Positions 17,953-25,843 of a DNA stretch of 64,000 nt are shown here, one piece after another; position 1 is the first letter of the stretch, and every line of letters starts with the position of its first letter. The stretch lies in the NCBI RefSeq assembly GCF_900105315.1, contig NZ_LT629766.1, forward strand, positions 2,480,001 through 2,544,000, in the 5' to 3' direction. A program made the translations under genes and the position numbers. The stretch is from Brevibacterium siliguriense (GTDB lineage: Bacteria; Actinomycetota; Actinomycetes; Actinomycetales; Brevibacteriaceae). Below the pieces are notes generated by a model. The model worked only from the letters and a program-made list of their open reading frames with translations, had not been told where the DNA came from and ran no database searches.

Positions 17953-17998
17953 ATCGCCGAGGCGGGGCGACCTGAGAAGGTCACCTCGCCTCGGCGAT
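17953..17998. terminator. Terminator of the suf operon
   Basis: Arms of about 20 nt with two imperfect pairs (17953-17972 and 17979-17998), 59 nt after the sufT stop. Confidence 0.75.
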
Positions 17999-18111
17999 CG
18001 TCGTCGGATCCGGCATGCGTCTCCGGGAAGGGTCGCAGAGATCACCGCCCCGCGGACCGCGAACCCGAGAGCGGCGTGAAAGAATGGAATCCGACTTTCC
18101 AAGGAGAACCA

Positions 18112-18813
18112 TTGACGATCATCGCTGCCGCCGACGGATCGGCACTCGGCAACCCCGGACCCGCCGGGTGGGCCTGGTACATCGACGACACTTCCTGGCG
18201 CGCCGGCGGGTGGAAGAACGCGACGAACAACCGCGGCGAGCTCATGGCCGTCCTCGACCTGCTCTGGTCGACCGCAGACAGCGACGACGGGCTGAAGATA
18301 TACTGTGACTCGCAGTACGTCATCAACGCCCTGACCAAGTGGTTGCCGGGGTGGAAACGCAAAGGGTGGAAGAAGGCCGATGGAAAAGAAGTCCTCAATA
18401 AGGACCTCTTAGCGTCCCTTGACGAAGCGCTGAGCGGGCGGACGGTCGAGTTCGAGTGGGTCAAGGGCCACAACAACCACGAACTCAATGAGGCTGCCGA
18501 TGATCGCGCACGTGCGGCCGCCACAGCTTTTCAAAAAGGCACTCCTGTGCCGGAAGGCCCCGGATACGTCCCCGCGGGGACGCCGACCGCGACGGCCGAC
18601 GATGAACCGGCAGACAACCCGACGGAAACTGTTGGTCAGGACGATGTTTCCCTCCGGTCCGTGACCGCAGCAGCCGGGCCGAACACCACTGTCGTGTCCT
18701 GCCGTGTGCCGTCCTCAGTCGCAGATGAACTCGTCGCCCGGGCTCAGGCCCGCGGCATCCACCCCCAAGAATTCCTGGCCGAACTCATCGGCCGCAGTTT
18801 GGAGACAGAATGA
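18112..18813 (+). CDS. rnhA: Ribonuclease HI with a C-terminal ribbon-helix-helix-like tail
   Basis: A 233-residue protein. Residues 1-137 form RNase HI, with catalytic Asp8 (ADGS), Glu43 (RGEL), Asp66 (CDSQ), His120 (VKGH) and Asp130 (AADDRA). It cleaves the RNA strand of RNA-DNA hybrids. A Pro/Thr/Asp-rich linker (140-190) follows, and then residues 192-233 (beta strand VVSCRVP plus two helices) resemble a ribbon-helix-helix DNA-binding unit. The TTG start is chosen because AAGGAG lies 5 nt before it. The frame also opens at GTG 18076 without a ribosome site. It overlaps the next gene by ATGA. The linker carries a 14-bp palindrome seen elsewhere. Confidence 0.9.
   Translation: MTIIAAADGSALGNPGPAGWAWYIDDTSWRAGGWKNATNNRGELMAVLDLLWSTADSDDGLKIYCDSQYVINALTKWLPGWKRKGWKKADGKEVLNKDLLASLDEALSGRTVEFEWVKGHNNHELNEAADDRARAAATAFQKGTPVPEGPGYVPAGTPTATADDEPADNPTETVGQDDVSLRSVTAAAGPNTTVVSCRVPSSVADELVARAQARGIHPQEFLAELIGRSLETE
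18568..18581. repeat. 14-bp palindrome GTCCCCGCGGGGAC, copy 1
   Basis: A perfect palindrome inside the linker of rnhA, read in frame as part of VPAGT. Identical copies occur at 33932 and 33968. Confidence 0.8.
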
Positions 18814-20408
18814 TCCAGGCCTCCGGCCTCGAAGTCGCCGTCGGCGCCCGCACCCTCATGTCCGAGGTGTCCTTCCGCGTCGACAAGGGCGACCGTGTCG
18901 GTCTCGTCGGTCGCAACGGCGCCGGCAAGACGACCCTGACCAAGGTGATCATGGGCGGACACCCAGCTCAATCCGGGTCCGTGTCGATTTCGGGCACCGT
19001 CGGCTATCTGCCGCAGGACCCTCGCAGCGGTGACCTCACCGCCACCGGAATGGAACGCATCCTCTCGGTGCGCGACCTCGACGTCCTCGTCAAACGACTG
19101 CGCAAGGCCGAACGCCAGATGGCCTCACCGGATGAGAAGGTGGCGACGAAGGCCATCGACCGCTACCCGCGAATCGAAGCCGAATTCATCGCCGCCGGAG
19201 GTTATGCCGCCGAGTCCGAAGCTTTTGCCATCGCCGCGAACCTCGGCCTCGACGAAGCACTGATCAGCCAGGAGATAGGAACGCTCTCCGGCGGACAGCG
19301 CCGCCGCGTGGAACTCGCCAGGATCCTGTTCTCCGCCCCTGACACGATGATCCTCGACGAACCGACGAACCACCTCGACGCTGAATCCGTGCTGTGGCTG
19401 CGTGACCACCTCAAGGCGTACTCCGGTGGACTGATCATCATCAGCCACGACCTCGACCTCATCGACGAAGTGGTCAACAAGGTCTTCTTCCTCGACGCCA
19501 CACGTCAGACCATCGACATCTATTCGATGGGCTACCGGCTCTACCTCAAACAGCGTGAGGACGATGAGCGGCGTCGTCGCCGTGAACGTGCCAACGCAGA
19601 GAAGAAGGCCGCGGCACTCAACGCTCAGGCGAACAAGATGATGGCGAAGGCGACGAAGACCGTCGCCGCACAGCAGATGGCCAAACGTGCCGATCGACTG
19701 CTTGCCGGGCTCGAGGACGAACGCGCCACGGAGAAGGTCGCGAACCTGCGCTTCCCGGCCCCGGCTGACTGCGGTCGCGTACCGCTGACGGCCGAGGGTC
19801 TCTCACGCAGCTTTGGTTCGACCGAGGTGTTCACCGGCGTCGATCTTGCGATCGACAAGGGCACGCGAGTCGTGGTGCTCGGCTACAACGGCGCAGGCAA
19901 GACGACGCTGCTGCGTCTGCTTGCCGGACTCGACGAACCCGACTCCGGAGAAGTCGTCCCCGGGCACGGCCTCAAGCTGGGCTACTATGCGCAGGAGCAC
20001 GAGACGCTCGACCTCGAGCGCACCGTGCTGGAGAACATGTCACGGAACTCTCCGCATCTCGACGACACCGCGGTGCGCAATGTGCTCGGGTCGTTCCTGT
20101 TCAGCGGTGATGATGTCCACAAACCCGCCGGGGTGCTGTCCGGCGGTGAGAAGACACGTCTGGCGCTGGCCACGCTGGTGGTCTCGAGTGCGAATGTGCT
20201 GCTGCTCGACGAGCCGACGAACAACCTCGATCCCGCCTCCCGTGAGGAGATCCTCTCGGCGATCCGCCGCTACGAGGGTGCGATCGTGCTCGTCACCCAC
20301 GATGAGGGTGCGGTGTCCGCGCTCGACCCCGACCGTGTGCTGCTTCTGCCCGACGGCGATGAGGATCTGTGGAACGACACGTACCTCGACCTCGTCACGC
20401 TCGCCTGA
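18810..20408 (+). CDS. ABC-F family ATPase
   Basis: A 532-residue soluble protein with two ATP-binding domains and no membrane segment. Domain 1 has GRNGAGKTT and LSGGQRRR, and domain 2 has GYNGAGKTT and LSGGEKTR. They are separated by a long charged linker (about residues 230-310, rich in Arg, Lys and Glu), the ABC-F arm that reaches into the ribosome. ABC-F proteins act on translating ribosomes, either in translation control or antibiotic protection. Which applies here cannot be told from the sequence. Translationally coupled to rnhA. Confidence 0.93.
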   Translation: MIQASGLEVAVGARTLMSEVSFRVDKGDRVGLVGRNGAGKTTLTKVIMGGHPAQSGSVSISGTVGYLPQDPRSGDLTATGMERILSVRDLDVLVKRLRKAERQMASPDEKVATKAIDRYPRIEAEFIAAGGYAAESEAFAIAANLGLDEALISQEIGTLSGGQRRRVELARILFSAPDTMILDEPTNHLDAESVLWLRDHLKAYSGGLIIISHDLDLIDEVVNKVFFLDATRQTIDIYSMGYRLYLKQREDDERRRRRERANAEKKAAALNAQANKMMAKATKTVAAQQMAKRADRLLAGLEDERATEKVANLRFPAPADCGRVPLTAEGLSRSFGSTEVFTGVDLAIDKGTRVVVLGYNGAGKTTLLRLLAGLDEPDSGEVVPGHGLKLGYYAQEHETLDLERTVLENMSRNSPHLDDTAVRNVLGSFLFSGDDVHKPAGVLSGGEKTRLALATLVVSSANVLLLDEPTNNLDPASREEILSAIRRYEGAIVLVTHDEGAVSALDPDRVLLLPDGDEDLWNDTYLDLVTLA

Positions 20409-20439
20409 GTTCTGCTCACCGCGGCTGGCCTGAGCCGAC

Positions 20440-21342
20440 TCACTGAGAGCGGAAGCGCTCCTCGAACAGAGCATCCTCATCGGCTTCGGCCTGCCCGTGG
20501 ATGGTGGGCGAGGCCCAGCGGTTGCGGCCGTAGCGGCTGCCCGGTTGGCTGATCTTCGCACCCGCGTCGAGGGCGGCCTTATCGATGACGACCATTTCGG
20601 CGTCGGCATCGCTGTGTTCGACCGCCTCGGCGGCGGCCTTGCGCTCACGACGGGCCGAGACCACCACGGCGATGATGATCATGATTCCGAAGGCGAACCA
20701 CTGGAGCATATAGGACAGGTGGTTGCCCGGGTCGAGTTCGGGCATCGGAAGCGTGGTCAGTCCGTCTTCCGGGGCGCCACCTGTCTCTGCCGGTGAGACC
20801 TCGACGTAGACGTGCGAATAGGCGTCATCCATTCCGGGAATCCGCGCGGGATCGATGGCTTTGATGAGGCCCTTCGGGTTGTCGTCCTCGGACCCGTCCT
20901 GAGCGGGACGCAGATGAGCGACGACGGTCTGCTCGCCCTCCGGTGCCGGCGGCACGGAATCCTGTTCGGCGGTGAAGCCGCGGACGACGGCGATCGTCGA
21001 TCCGCCGGTGATCTGGAACGGAGTGACCACATAGAATCCGGGCTTGTCGCCGACAGTGCGGTTTCGCGCAAGGACGGAGTCCTCGTCGGAGAACTCTCCG
21101 GTCAGCTCCACCTGGGTCCACTCGTCGGTGGTCTCGAGAGTGGAGTTCGGTGTCGGCAGCACCGAGGAGATGTCGACGGGGTCGGCAGAGTAGTTCGCGG
21201 TGATCGTGGCGATCTCCTGCTCGCGCTGATCGCGGCGATCCTTCTGCCACAGGGCGAGGAACACGCAGGCGATGATGACGATGATCGCCATGGCGATGTA
21301 TTTGAGCCAGCGTGCGGAGAAGAGGAAGGAATAGCGGCTCAA
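20440..21342 (-). CDS. SURF1-family cytochrome oxidase assembly protein
   Basis: A 300-residue protein with the SURF1 layout: an N-terminal helix (about residues 13-32), a large extracytoplasmic domain, and a second helix (about 213-232), then a cytoplasmic tail rich in Glu/Ala. Family motifs include the FLALWQKDRRDQRE segment and GFYVVTPFQI followed by VVRGF. It assists heme a insertion in cytochrome c oxidase, consistent with ctaA/ctaB in the same window. Its start overlaps the upstream small gene (ATGA). It is convergent with the ABC-F gene across 31 bp. Confidence 0.9.
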   Translation of the reverse strand: MSRYSFLFSARWLKYIAMAIIVIIACVFLALWQKDRRDQREQEIATITANYSADPVDISSVLPTPNSTLETTDEWTQVELTGEFSDEDSVLARNRTVGDKPGFYVVTPFQITGGSTIAVVRGFTAEQDSVPPAPEGEQTVVAHLRPAQDGSEDDNPKGLIKAIDPARIPGMDDAYSHVYVEVSPAETGGAPEDGLTTLPMPELDPGNHLSYMLQWFAFGIMIIIAVVVSARRERKAAAEAVEHSDADAEMVVIDKAALDAGAKISQPGSRYGRNRWASPTIHGQAEADEDALFEERFRSQ

Positions 21343-21551
21343 CCTGCATCCTCCGGGATCTCGTCGACGGAGACGTCGGTGATGAAGAAATCGCGCAGCG
21401 TCAGGAAGTCACGCAGATAGTCCAGGTGCTCATCGCAGGCCAACCACGTCTTCTTCCGCTCGGGAGTGTGGACGCGTGGGTTGTTCCACAGCAGGGCGCG
21501 GGCCGCGAACGCCCGGCATTCCTTCGCGGAACACTGCAGCTGCTCGCTCAA
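21339..21551 (-). CDS. Small conserved Cys/His protein of unknown function
   Basis: A 70-residue cytosolic protein with CSAKECRAFAARALLWNNP near the N-terminus and WLACDEHLDYLRDFL in the middle. The spacing of two Cys, a later Cys and His suggests a small zinc-binding or redox motif. I recall similar short proteins next to SURF1 genes in Actinobacteria but cannot name a function. It is overlapped at both ends (ATGA with DUF3099 upstream and SURF1 downstream), so the three are almost certainly cotranslated. Confidence 0.82.
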   Translation of the reverse strand: MSEQLQCSAKECRAFAARALLWNNPRVHTPERKKTWLACDEHLDYLRDFLTLRDFFITDVSVDEIPEDAG

Positions 21552-22105
21552 TCCTGGTCACTCCTGTCGTCGTTGTCGTCCACGGTCTCACCGAGGATGG
21601 TCTCACCTGGAATCGTTTCACCGGGGGCCGTCTCGTCCGGAACCGTTTCGCCTTGGTCGTCTGGTCCGGATTCGTCCGCGCCGGGTCCGGCCTCGTTCGA
21701 AGCGTCACCATCGCGGTCTGTGTCATCGGCTGTCTCATCACCGACCGTCTCCCCGGAGAGGGTGTCGCCGGAGATCGTCTCACCGCGAGCCGGCGGCAAC
21801 TCGGTCAGCGGAGCCTGGTCCAGCAGTGCGGAGCGATCATCGCGAGTGCGTTCGCGGCCGGCGTTGGCGAAGATCACCGCAGGGTAGGGGAGAACGACCG
21901 CGCCGGCCACGCAGATCCACATGAGGATGTGCAGGTCGGCGACGAAAGCGAAATAGGCGGCCACGAAGCAGACCGTCCTGATGCCCATGGTGATCGAATA
22001 CTTGATGATCCGAGACCGCATATCATCATCAAGTGCGGTGTCTGCCGTTGTGATCTGCTGAGCGTGCCTGACCATATCCTTCTTCGATCGATGACTGCCA
22101 AACAT
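21548..22105 (-). CDS. DUF3099 membrane protein with acidic GET-repeat tail
   Basis: A 185-residue protein. It has a basic N-terminus, two membrane helices (about residues 38-57 and 60-78), a short cytoplasmic stretch, then a strongly acidic tail of about 85 residues built from degenerate repeats such as GETVPDETAPGETIPGET. The first half matches the actinobacterial DUF3099 family. ATG at 22105 has AAAGGA upstream. The longer frame to 22183 is not supported. First gene of the DUF3099, small Cys protein, SURF1 operon. Confidence 0.85.
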   Translation of the reverse strand: MFGSHRSKKDMVRHAQQITTADTALDDDMRSRIIKYSITMGIRTVCFVAAYFAFVADLHILMWICVAGAVVLPYPAVIFANAGRERTRDDRSALLDQAPLTELPPARGETISGDTLSGETVGDETADDTDRDGDASNEAGPGADESGPDDQGETVPDETAPGETIPGETILGETVDDNDDRSDQD

Positions 22106-22205
22106 GATACTCGTCCTTTGTGAGAGTCGTATCCATCGGCCAAAGGACAGGATAGGTTTGTCCACGATAGATTTGAAGAACACAGTCGATCAACAGGAGA
22201 CCAAC

Positions 22206-22916
22206 GTGTCAGAACCACGCACAGTCCTCGTCACCGGCGGCAACCGCGGAATCGGTCGCACCATCGCCGAGGAATTCCTCGCCCAGGGGGACAAGGTGGC
22301 AGTCACCTCCCGCAACGGTCAGGCCCCGGAAGGTGCCCTTGCCGTGGCCGCCGATGTCACCGACAGCGAATCGATTGATCGGGCGTTCACCGAGATCGAG
22401 GACAAGCTCGGACCCGTCGAGATCGTCGTGGCCAATGCCGGAATCACGGCCGACAACCTGCTCATGCGGATGAACGATGACGAATTCGAATCCGTCATCA
22501 ACACGAACCTCACCGGCGCCTTTCGCACTGTCAAGCGCGGCATCACTGGCATGATCCGGGCGAAGAAGGGCCGCATCGTCCTCATCTCCTCGGTATCGGG
22601 ACTCTACGGAGTGCCCGGCCAGGCGAACTACTCGGCTTCGAAGGCCGGACTCGTCGGCTTCGCCCGCTCCATCACCCGCGAGGTCGGTTCCCGCGGAATC
22701 ACCGCCAACGTCGTCGCCCCGGGCTTCATCCGCACGGATATGACCGATGAGCTCAGCGAGAAGCAGCAGAAAGAATACCTATCGACGATCCCGGCCAAGC
22801 GCTTCGCCGAACCCGCAGAGGTCGCCAAGGTCGTGCGCTGGATGGCCTCGGACGAAGCCGCCTACATCTCCGGTGCCGTCATCCCCGTCGACGGCGGACT
22901 GGGCATGGGCCACTGA
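22206..22916 (+). CDS. fabG: 3-oxoacyl-[ACP] reductase (FabG/MabA type)
   Basis: A 236-residue short-chain dehydrogenase. It has the NADP-binding VTGGNRGIGR at residue 9 onward, NAG at NAGIT, and catalytic Ser (ISSVSG), Tyr and Lys (YSASKAG). C-terminal GAVIPVDGGLGMGH is typical of FabG. It reduces 3-oxoacyl-ACP in fatty-acid elongation. GTG at 22206 is chosen with AGGAG 8 nt upstream. It pairs with fabI downstream, as fabG1-inhA do in mycobacteria, although here a hairpin and a possible promoter lie between them. Confidence 0.93.
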   Translation: MSEPRTVLVTGGNRGIGRTIAEEFLAQGDKVAVTSRNGQAPEGALAVAADVTDSESIDRAFTEIEDKLGPVEIVVANAGITADNLLMRMNDDEFESVINTNLTGAFRTVKRGITGMIRAKKGRIVLISSVSGLYGVPGQANYSASKAGLVGFARSITREVGSRGITANVVAPGFIRTDMTDELSEKQQKEYLSTIPAKRFAEPAEVAKVVRWMASDEAAYISGAVIPVDGGLGMGH

Positions 22917-22920
22917 GTCG

Positions 22921-22943
22921 GAGGCCGCAGACGATGCGGCCTC
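22921..22943 (+). terminator. Hairpin after fabG
   Basis: Perfect 9-nt arms (22921-22929 and 22935-22943), 5 nt after the fabG stop. It may attenuate or terminate. A TAGACT hexamer at 22960-22965 downstream could start a separate fabI transcript. Confidence 0.5.
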
Positions 22944-22975
22944 GCCGGGCCACAACCCGTAGACTTCAACACAGA

Positions 22976-22996
22976 GACGCCGCCTGAAGCGGCGTC
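22976..22996 (+). promoter_or_regulatory. Small hairpin in the fabI leader
   Basis: Perfect 8-nt GC arms (22976-22983 and 22989-22996) lie about 38 nt before the fabI start. If transcription begins at the TAGACT hexamer near 22960, this hairpin would sit near the 5' end of the mRNA. Its role is unknown. Confidence 0.35.
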
Positions 22997-23033
22997 ATGC
23001 ACACGCAACCACCCTCCTTTCGAAAGGACCACC

Positions 23034-23792
23034 ATGGGAATTCTCGACGGAAAGCGCATTCTCGTCACCGGCGTGCTCACCGAGGCCTCGATCGCCTTCG
23101 CCGCTGCCCGCATCGCACAGGAACAGGGAGCCGAGGTCATCCTCTCGAGCTTCGGCCGCCAGATGAAGATCACCCAGGTGATCGCCGAACGCCTGCCCCA
23201 GACTCCGCAGGTCATCGAACTCGACGCCACGAACGAAGAGGACCTCGCCGCTCTGCCCGAGCGCCTCGGCGGCAACATCGACGGAATCGTCCACGCCATC
23301 GCCTTCGCTCCGAAGGACGCACTCGGCGGAGTCTTCCTCGACACCCCGTGGGATTCTGTGTCCGCGGCCATCCACGTCTCGGCATACTCGCTCAAGGCCA
23401 TCGCTGTGGCCGCGAAGCCCGTTCTCAACAAGGGCGCAGGAATCGTCGGTCTGACTTTCGACGCGACCATCTCCTGGCCGGTCTACGACTGGATGGGTGT
23501 GGCCAAGGCCGCCTTCGAATCGACCGCGCGCTACCTCGCCAAGTACGTCGGCGAAGACGGTGTGCGCGTCAACCTCGTCTCGGCAGGACCGCTGAAGACC
23601 ACCGCCGCCACCTCCATCCCCGGCTTCGAGACCCTCGAGGACATGTGGGGCGACCGCGCGCCCCTGGGTTGGGATCAGAAGGACACCACCCCTGCCGGCA
23701 AGGCCATCGTCGCCCTGCTCTCCGACTGGTTCCCCGCCACCACCGGCGAGATGATCCACGTCGACGGCGGATTCCACTCCACCGGAGCCTGA
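23034..23792 (+). CDS. fabI: Enoyl-[ACP] reductase (FabI/InhA family)
   Basis: A 252-residue NADH-dependent enoyl-ACP reductase of the atypical SDR type. The N-terminus GILDGKRILVTGVLTEASIA is close to InhA, the catalytic pair Tyr151 and Lys158 sits in YDWMGVAK, and the C-terminus WFPATTGEMIHVDGG is typical. It performs the last step of each fatty-acid elongation cycle. The nucleotide-site motif reads VHAIAFAP, where InhA has Ser94 and FabI proteins usually have Ser. AAAGGACC precedes the ATG. sixA-like follows after 8 nt. Confidence 0.94.
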   Translation: MGILDGKRILVTGVLTEASIAFAAARIAQEQGAEVILSSFGRQMKITQVIAERLPQTPQVIELDATNEEDLAALPERLGGNIDGIVHAIAFAPKDALGGVFLDTPWDSVSAAIHVSAYSLKAIAVAAKPVLNKGAGIVGLTFDATISWPVYDWMGVAKAAFESTARYLAKYVGEDGVRVNLVSAGPLKTTAATSIPGFETLEDMWGDRAPLGWDQKDTTPAGKAIVALLSDWFPATTGEMIHVDGGFHSTGA

Positions 23793-23800
23793 GACAACTC

Positions 23801-24307
23801 ATGCCTGTGCTCATCCTCGCCCGCCATGCGAAGGCGGAAGCGCACGGTCCGACCGACTTCGAGCGGTCCCTGGACGCGAAGGGTCTGGCTCAAGCGGTCG
23901 AAGCCGGAGCTGAGATAGCCGAGCGGTGGTCACCCGATGTGGTCATCGCCTCGGCGGCCCGGCGCACCGTGCAGACCGGGCAGGCCGTCGTCGAAGCAGT
24001 CAACCGCGCTCATGGAGGAACCCTCGATGAACCGGGTGACCTGACCCTGCGCGAGGATCCCTCGCTGTACTCCGGGTCCGTCGACGACTGGCTGGATGCG
24101 ATCAACTCGATCCCTGCGGATGCGCAGTGCGCGTACATCGTCGGCCACCAGCCGACCGTCTCCGAGATGGTCGGCCACCTCAACCCGGAAGGTGGGGTTC
24201 CCGACGCGTTCCGTCCTTCCTCGATCGCGGTCTTCGACCTCGAGAGCTGGGACGTGAAGCCGGGCGCATACCCGGCTCCGCAGATCCGGGTCTTCCACGG
24301 GGTCTGA
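23801..24307 (+). CDS. SixA-like histidine phosphatase
   Basis: A 168-residue histidine-phosphatase-superfamily protein. It has the N-terminal ILARHAKA motif (RHG-type), in which the His takes the phosphate, a second conserved Arg in SAARRTVQT, and the second catalytic His in IVGHQPTVSEM. The short form resembles SixA, a phosphohistidine phosphatase, but the substrate is not known. The frame is open far upstream, but the ATG at 23801, 8 nt after fabI, is the family start. Confidence 0.88.
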   Translation: MPVLILARHAKAEAHGPTDFERSLDAKGLAQAVEAGAEIAERWSPDVVIASAARRTVQTGQAVVEAVNRAHGGTLDEPGDLTLREDPSLYSGSVDDWLDAINSIPADAQCAYIVGHQPTVSEMVGHLNPEGGVPDAFRPSSIAVFDLESWDVKPGAYPAPQIRVFHGV

Positions 24308-24335
24308 AGCTACACCGAGCACCGACCGATTCGAC

Positions 24336-24380
24336 GACGACTGTGGCCCTGATGATTGATTCATCAGGGCCACAGTCGTC
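24336..24380. terminator. Bidirectional terminator between sixA-like and serB
   Basis: Perfect 20-nt arms (24336-24355 and 24361-24380) with a 5-nt loop, between convergent genes and 6 nt beyond the serB stop. Confidence 0.9.
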
Positions 24381-24385
24381 TTCAG

Positions 24386-25069
24386 TCAGTGAGACCCGTC
24401 TGTCTGGGCAGCCACGAGGTCGATCACGGCACGCAGGTCCCGGGTCTCCACGGACGCATCGGCTGCTGCGACGAGAGCCGGTTTCGCGCAGAAGGCGATT
24501 CCGAGACCGGCGGCTTCTATCATGCCGATGTCGTTGGCACCGTCCCCGACCGCCACCGAGGCGGCACGATCGTACCCGCCGGCGGCCAGCAGATCCTCGA
24601 AGATCTCGGCCTTGGCGCTCGGATCGATGACGCGGCCGTTCGTCCGCCCGGTGAGTTTCCCGTCATCGACTTCGAGTCCGTTTGCGAAGACTTCGGTGAT
24701 GCCCAACCGTGCGGCCACGGGAGCGATGATGGCGGTGAAGCCGCCCGAGACGAGTGCGACCTGGCCACCGGAGGAGTGCACGGCCGTGACCAAGTCCGCG
24801 GCCCCCTCGGTGATGGTGATCTGTGCACGCACCTCATCGAGCACGGTCTCCGGCAGACCGGTCAGCAGGGCGACTCGTTCGGCCAGGGATTCGGCGAAGT
24901 CGAGTTCGCCTGCCATGGCGCGTTCGGTGATGTTCGCGACCTGATCACCGACTCCGGCGTGGGCGGCGATGAGATCGATGACCTCTTCGTTGATGAACGT
25001 CGAATCGACGTCCATGACGAGCAGCTGGACGGGGTTCTGGGAGGCGTTGGCCTGGGGCGTCTCATTCAC
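24386..25069 (-). CDS. serB: Phosphoserine phosphatase (HAD family)
   Basis: A 227-residue HAD phosphatase with nucleophile motif MDVDSTFI, SGGF (motif II), Lys in PSAKAEIF, and motif III GDGANDIGMIEAAGLGIAF. The cap region matches SerB. It makes serine from phosphoserine. The ACT domain of longer actinobacterial SerB proteins is absent. The GTG at 25069 overlaps the restored stop of the preceding gene (GTGA). Longer upstream frame is antisense-like and rejected. Confidence 0.92.
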   Translation of the reverse strand: MNETPQANASQNPVQLLVMDVDSTFINEEVIDLIAAHAGVGDQVANITERAMAGELDFAESLAERVALLTGLPETVLDEVRAQITITEGAADLVTAVHSSGGQVALVSGGFTAIIAPVAARLGITEVFANGLEVDDGKLTGRTNGRVIDPSAKAEIFEDLLAAGGYDRAASVAVGDGANDIGMIEAAGLGIAFCAKPALVAAADASVETRDLRAVIDLVAAQTDGSH

Positions 25070-25799
25070 CCCCTCATCGTAGCCACAGCCATGATGTAGT
25101 CCGCGGCCGCAGGGTGCAGCTGAGACAGCAGCGCACCGAACTGGGGCGGAGCGACCGTGGCCGGGGCCAGCACGCTGCGCATCCGGTGGTGGATGTCGAG
25201 GGCGGCGTAGATCGCTCGGGAATCCGCCTCGGTGGGGATGAGCCGGGAGATCGGGTGCAGCGTCGACAGCTCCTCCTGCCAGTCGCGCCACGGTCCCTGC
25301 CGCCATTCCTCGGGACGTCGATGGTCTCGATGAGGTTCAGGCCCTCCATCACCAGCAGGCGCAGACGCCGCAGCGCCTCCGCAGCGGTGCCGACCGTTAC
25401 GGGGCGGAAGACGGTGGGTCGGCAGGCGAGGATCTCCACGTTCGCCTCGGCGCCGATGAGGGCGATCGCGGCCTGTTCGTCACCGCGGTGAAGGACAACG
25501 GGGGCGGTGTGGCGTCCGACCTTCGTCCGGGCGGTGCGATCGACCGGGGGAGTCGTATGCGGCAGGGACGGGTGGTGGAGCGCCAAGCGCGCATGGGTGA
25601 TTCCATAGGCGGCAGCCTCGGCGATGAACAGCAGCAGACCGGTGGGTACGGACGAGCCGAACACCTCATCGGAGAAGATGAGAGGAACATCACGATCATC
25701 GTCGAGGAACGCAGAGGTGACCTCGTCAGGAGGCAGGGTTGAGCGCAGACGGTGGTTGAGCGCAAGGGTCAGCAGCAGTGAGTCGGTCGTGAGGTCCAT
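25066..25799 (-). pseudogene. Unknown conserved protein, disrupted by an apparent one-base loss
   Basis: Residues 1-161 read cleanly from MDLTTDSLLLTLALNHRLRS to NLIETIDVP. At the G run 25312-25314 (CCC on the coding strand) the frame slips, and the zero frame becomes a low-complexity Arg/Ser/Pro tail. Adding one base restores EEWRQGPWRDWQEELSTLHP and a sensible C-terminus ending at a TGA that overlaps the serB GTG. The restored protein would have about 244 residues. Family not recognised. Mainly soluble, perhaps with a hydrophobic patch near residues 45-65. Confidence 0.7.
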
Positions 25800-25843
25800 G
25801 TCGAACCAGGATAGACGGCCCGTCTGCGATAGAGTCTGAGGAT
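25800..25843. promoter_or_regulatory. Divergent leaderless promoter pair with a short inverted repeat
   Basis: On the minus strand TATCCT (25808-25813) lies 8 nt before the ATG at 25799. On the plus strand TAGAGT (25830-25835) lies 8 nt before the ATG at 25844. Between them, 6-bp arms AGACGG and CCGTCT (25813-25825, 1-bp spacer) could be a shared operator. Confidence 0.5.

Noticed and set aside
18810..20408. Antibiotic-resistance ABC-F gene
   Set aside because: Arm-linker features that define resistance ABC-Fs cannot be assigned by eye. A housekeeping ABC-F is as likely.
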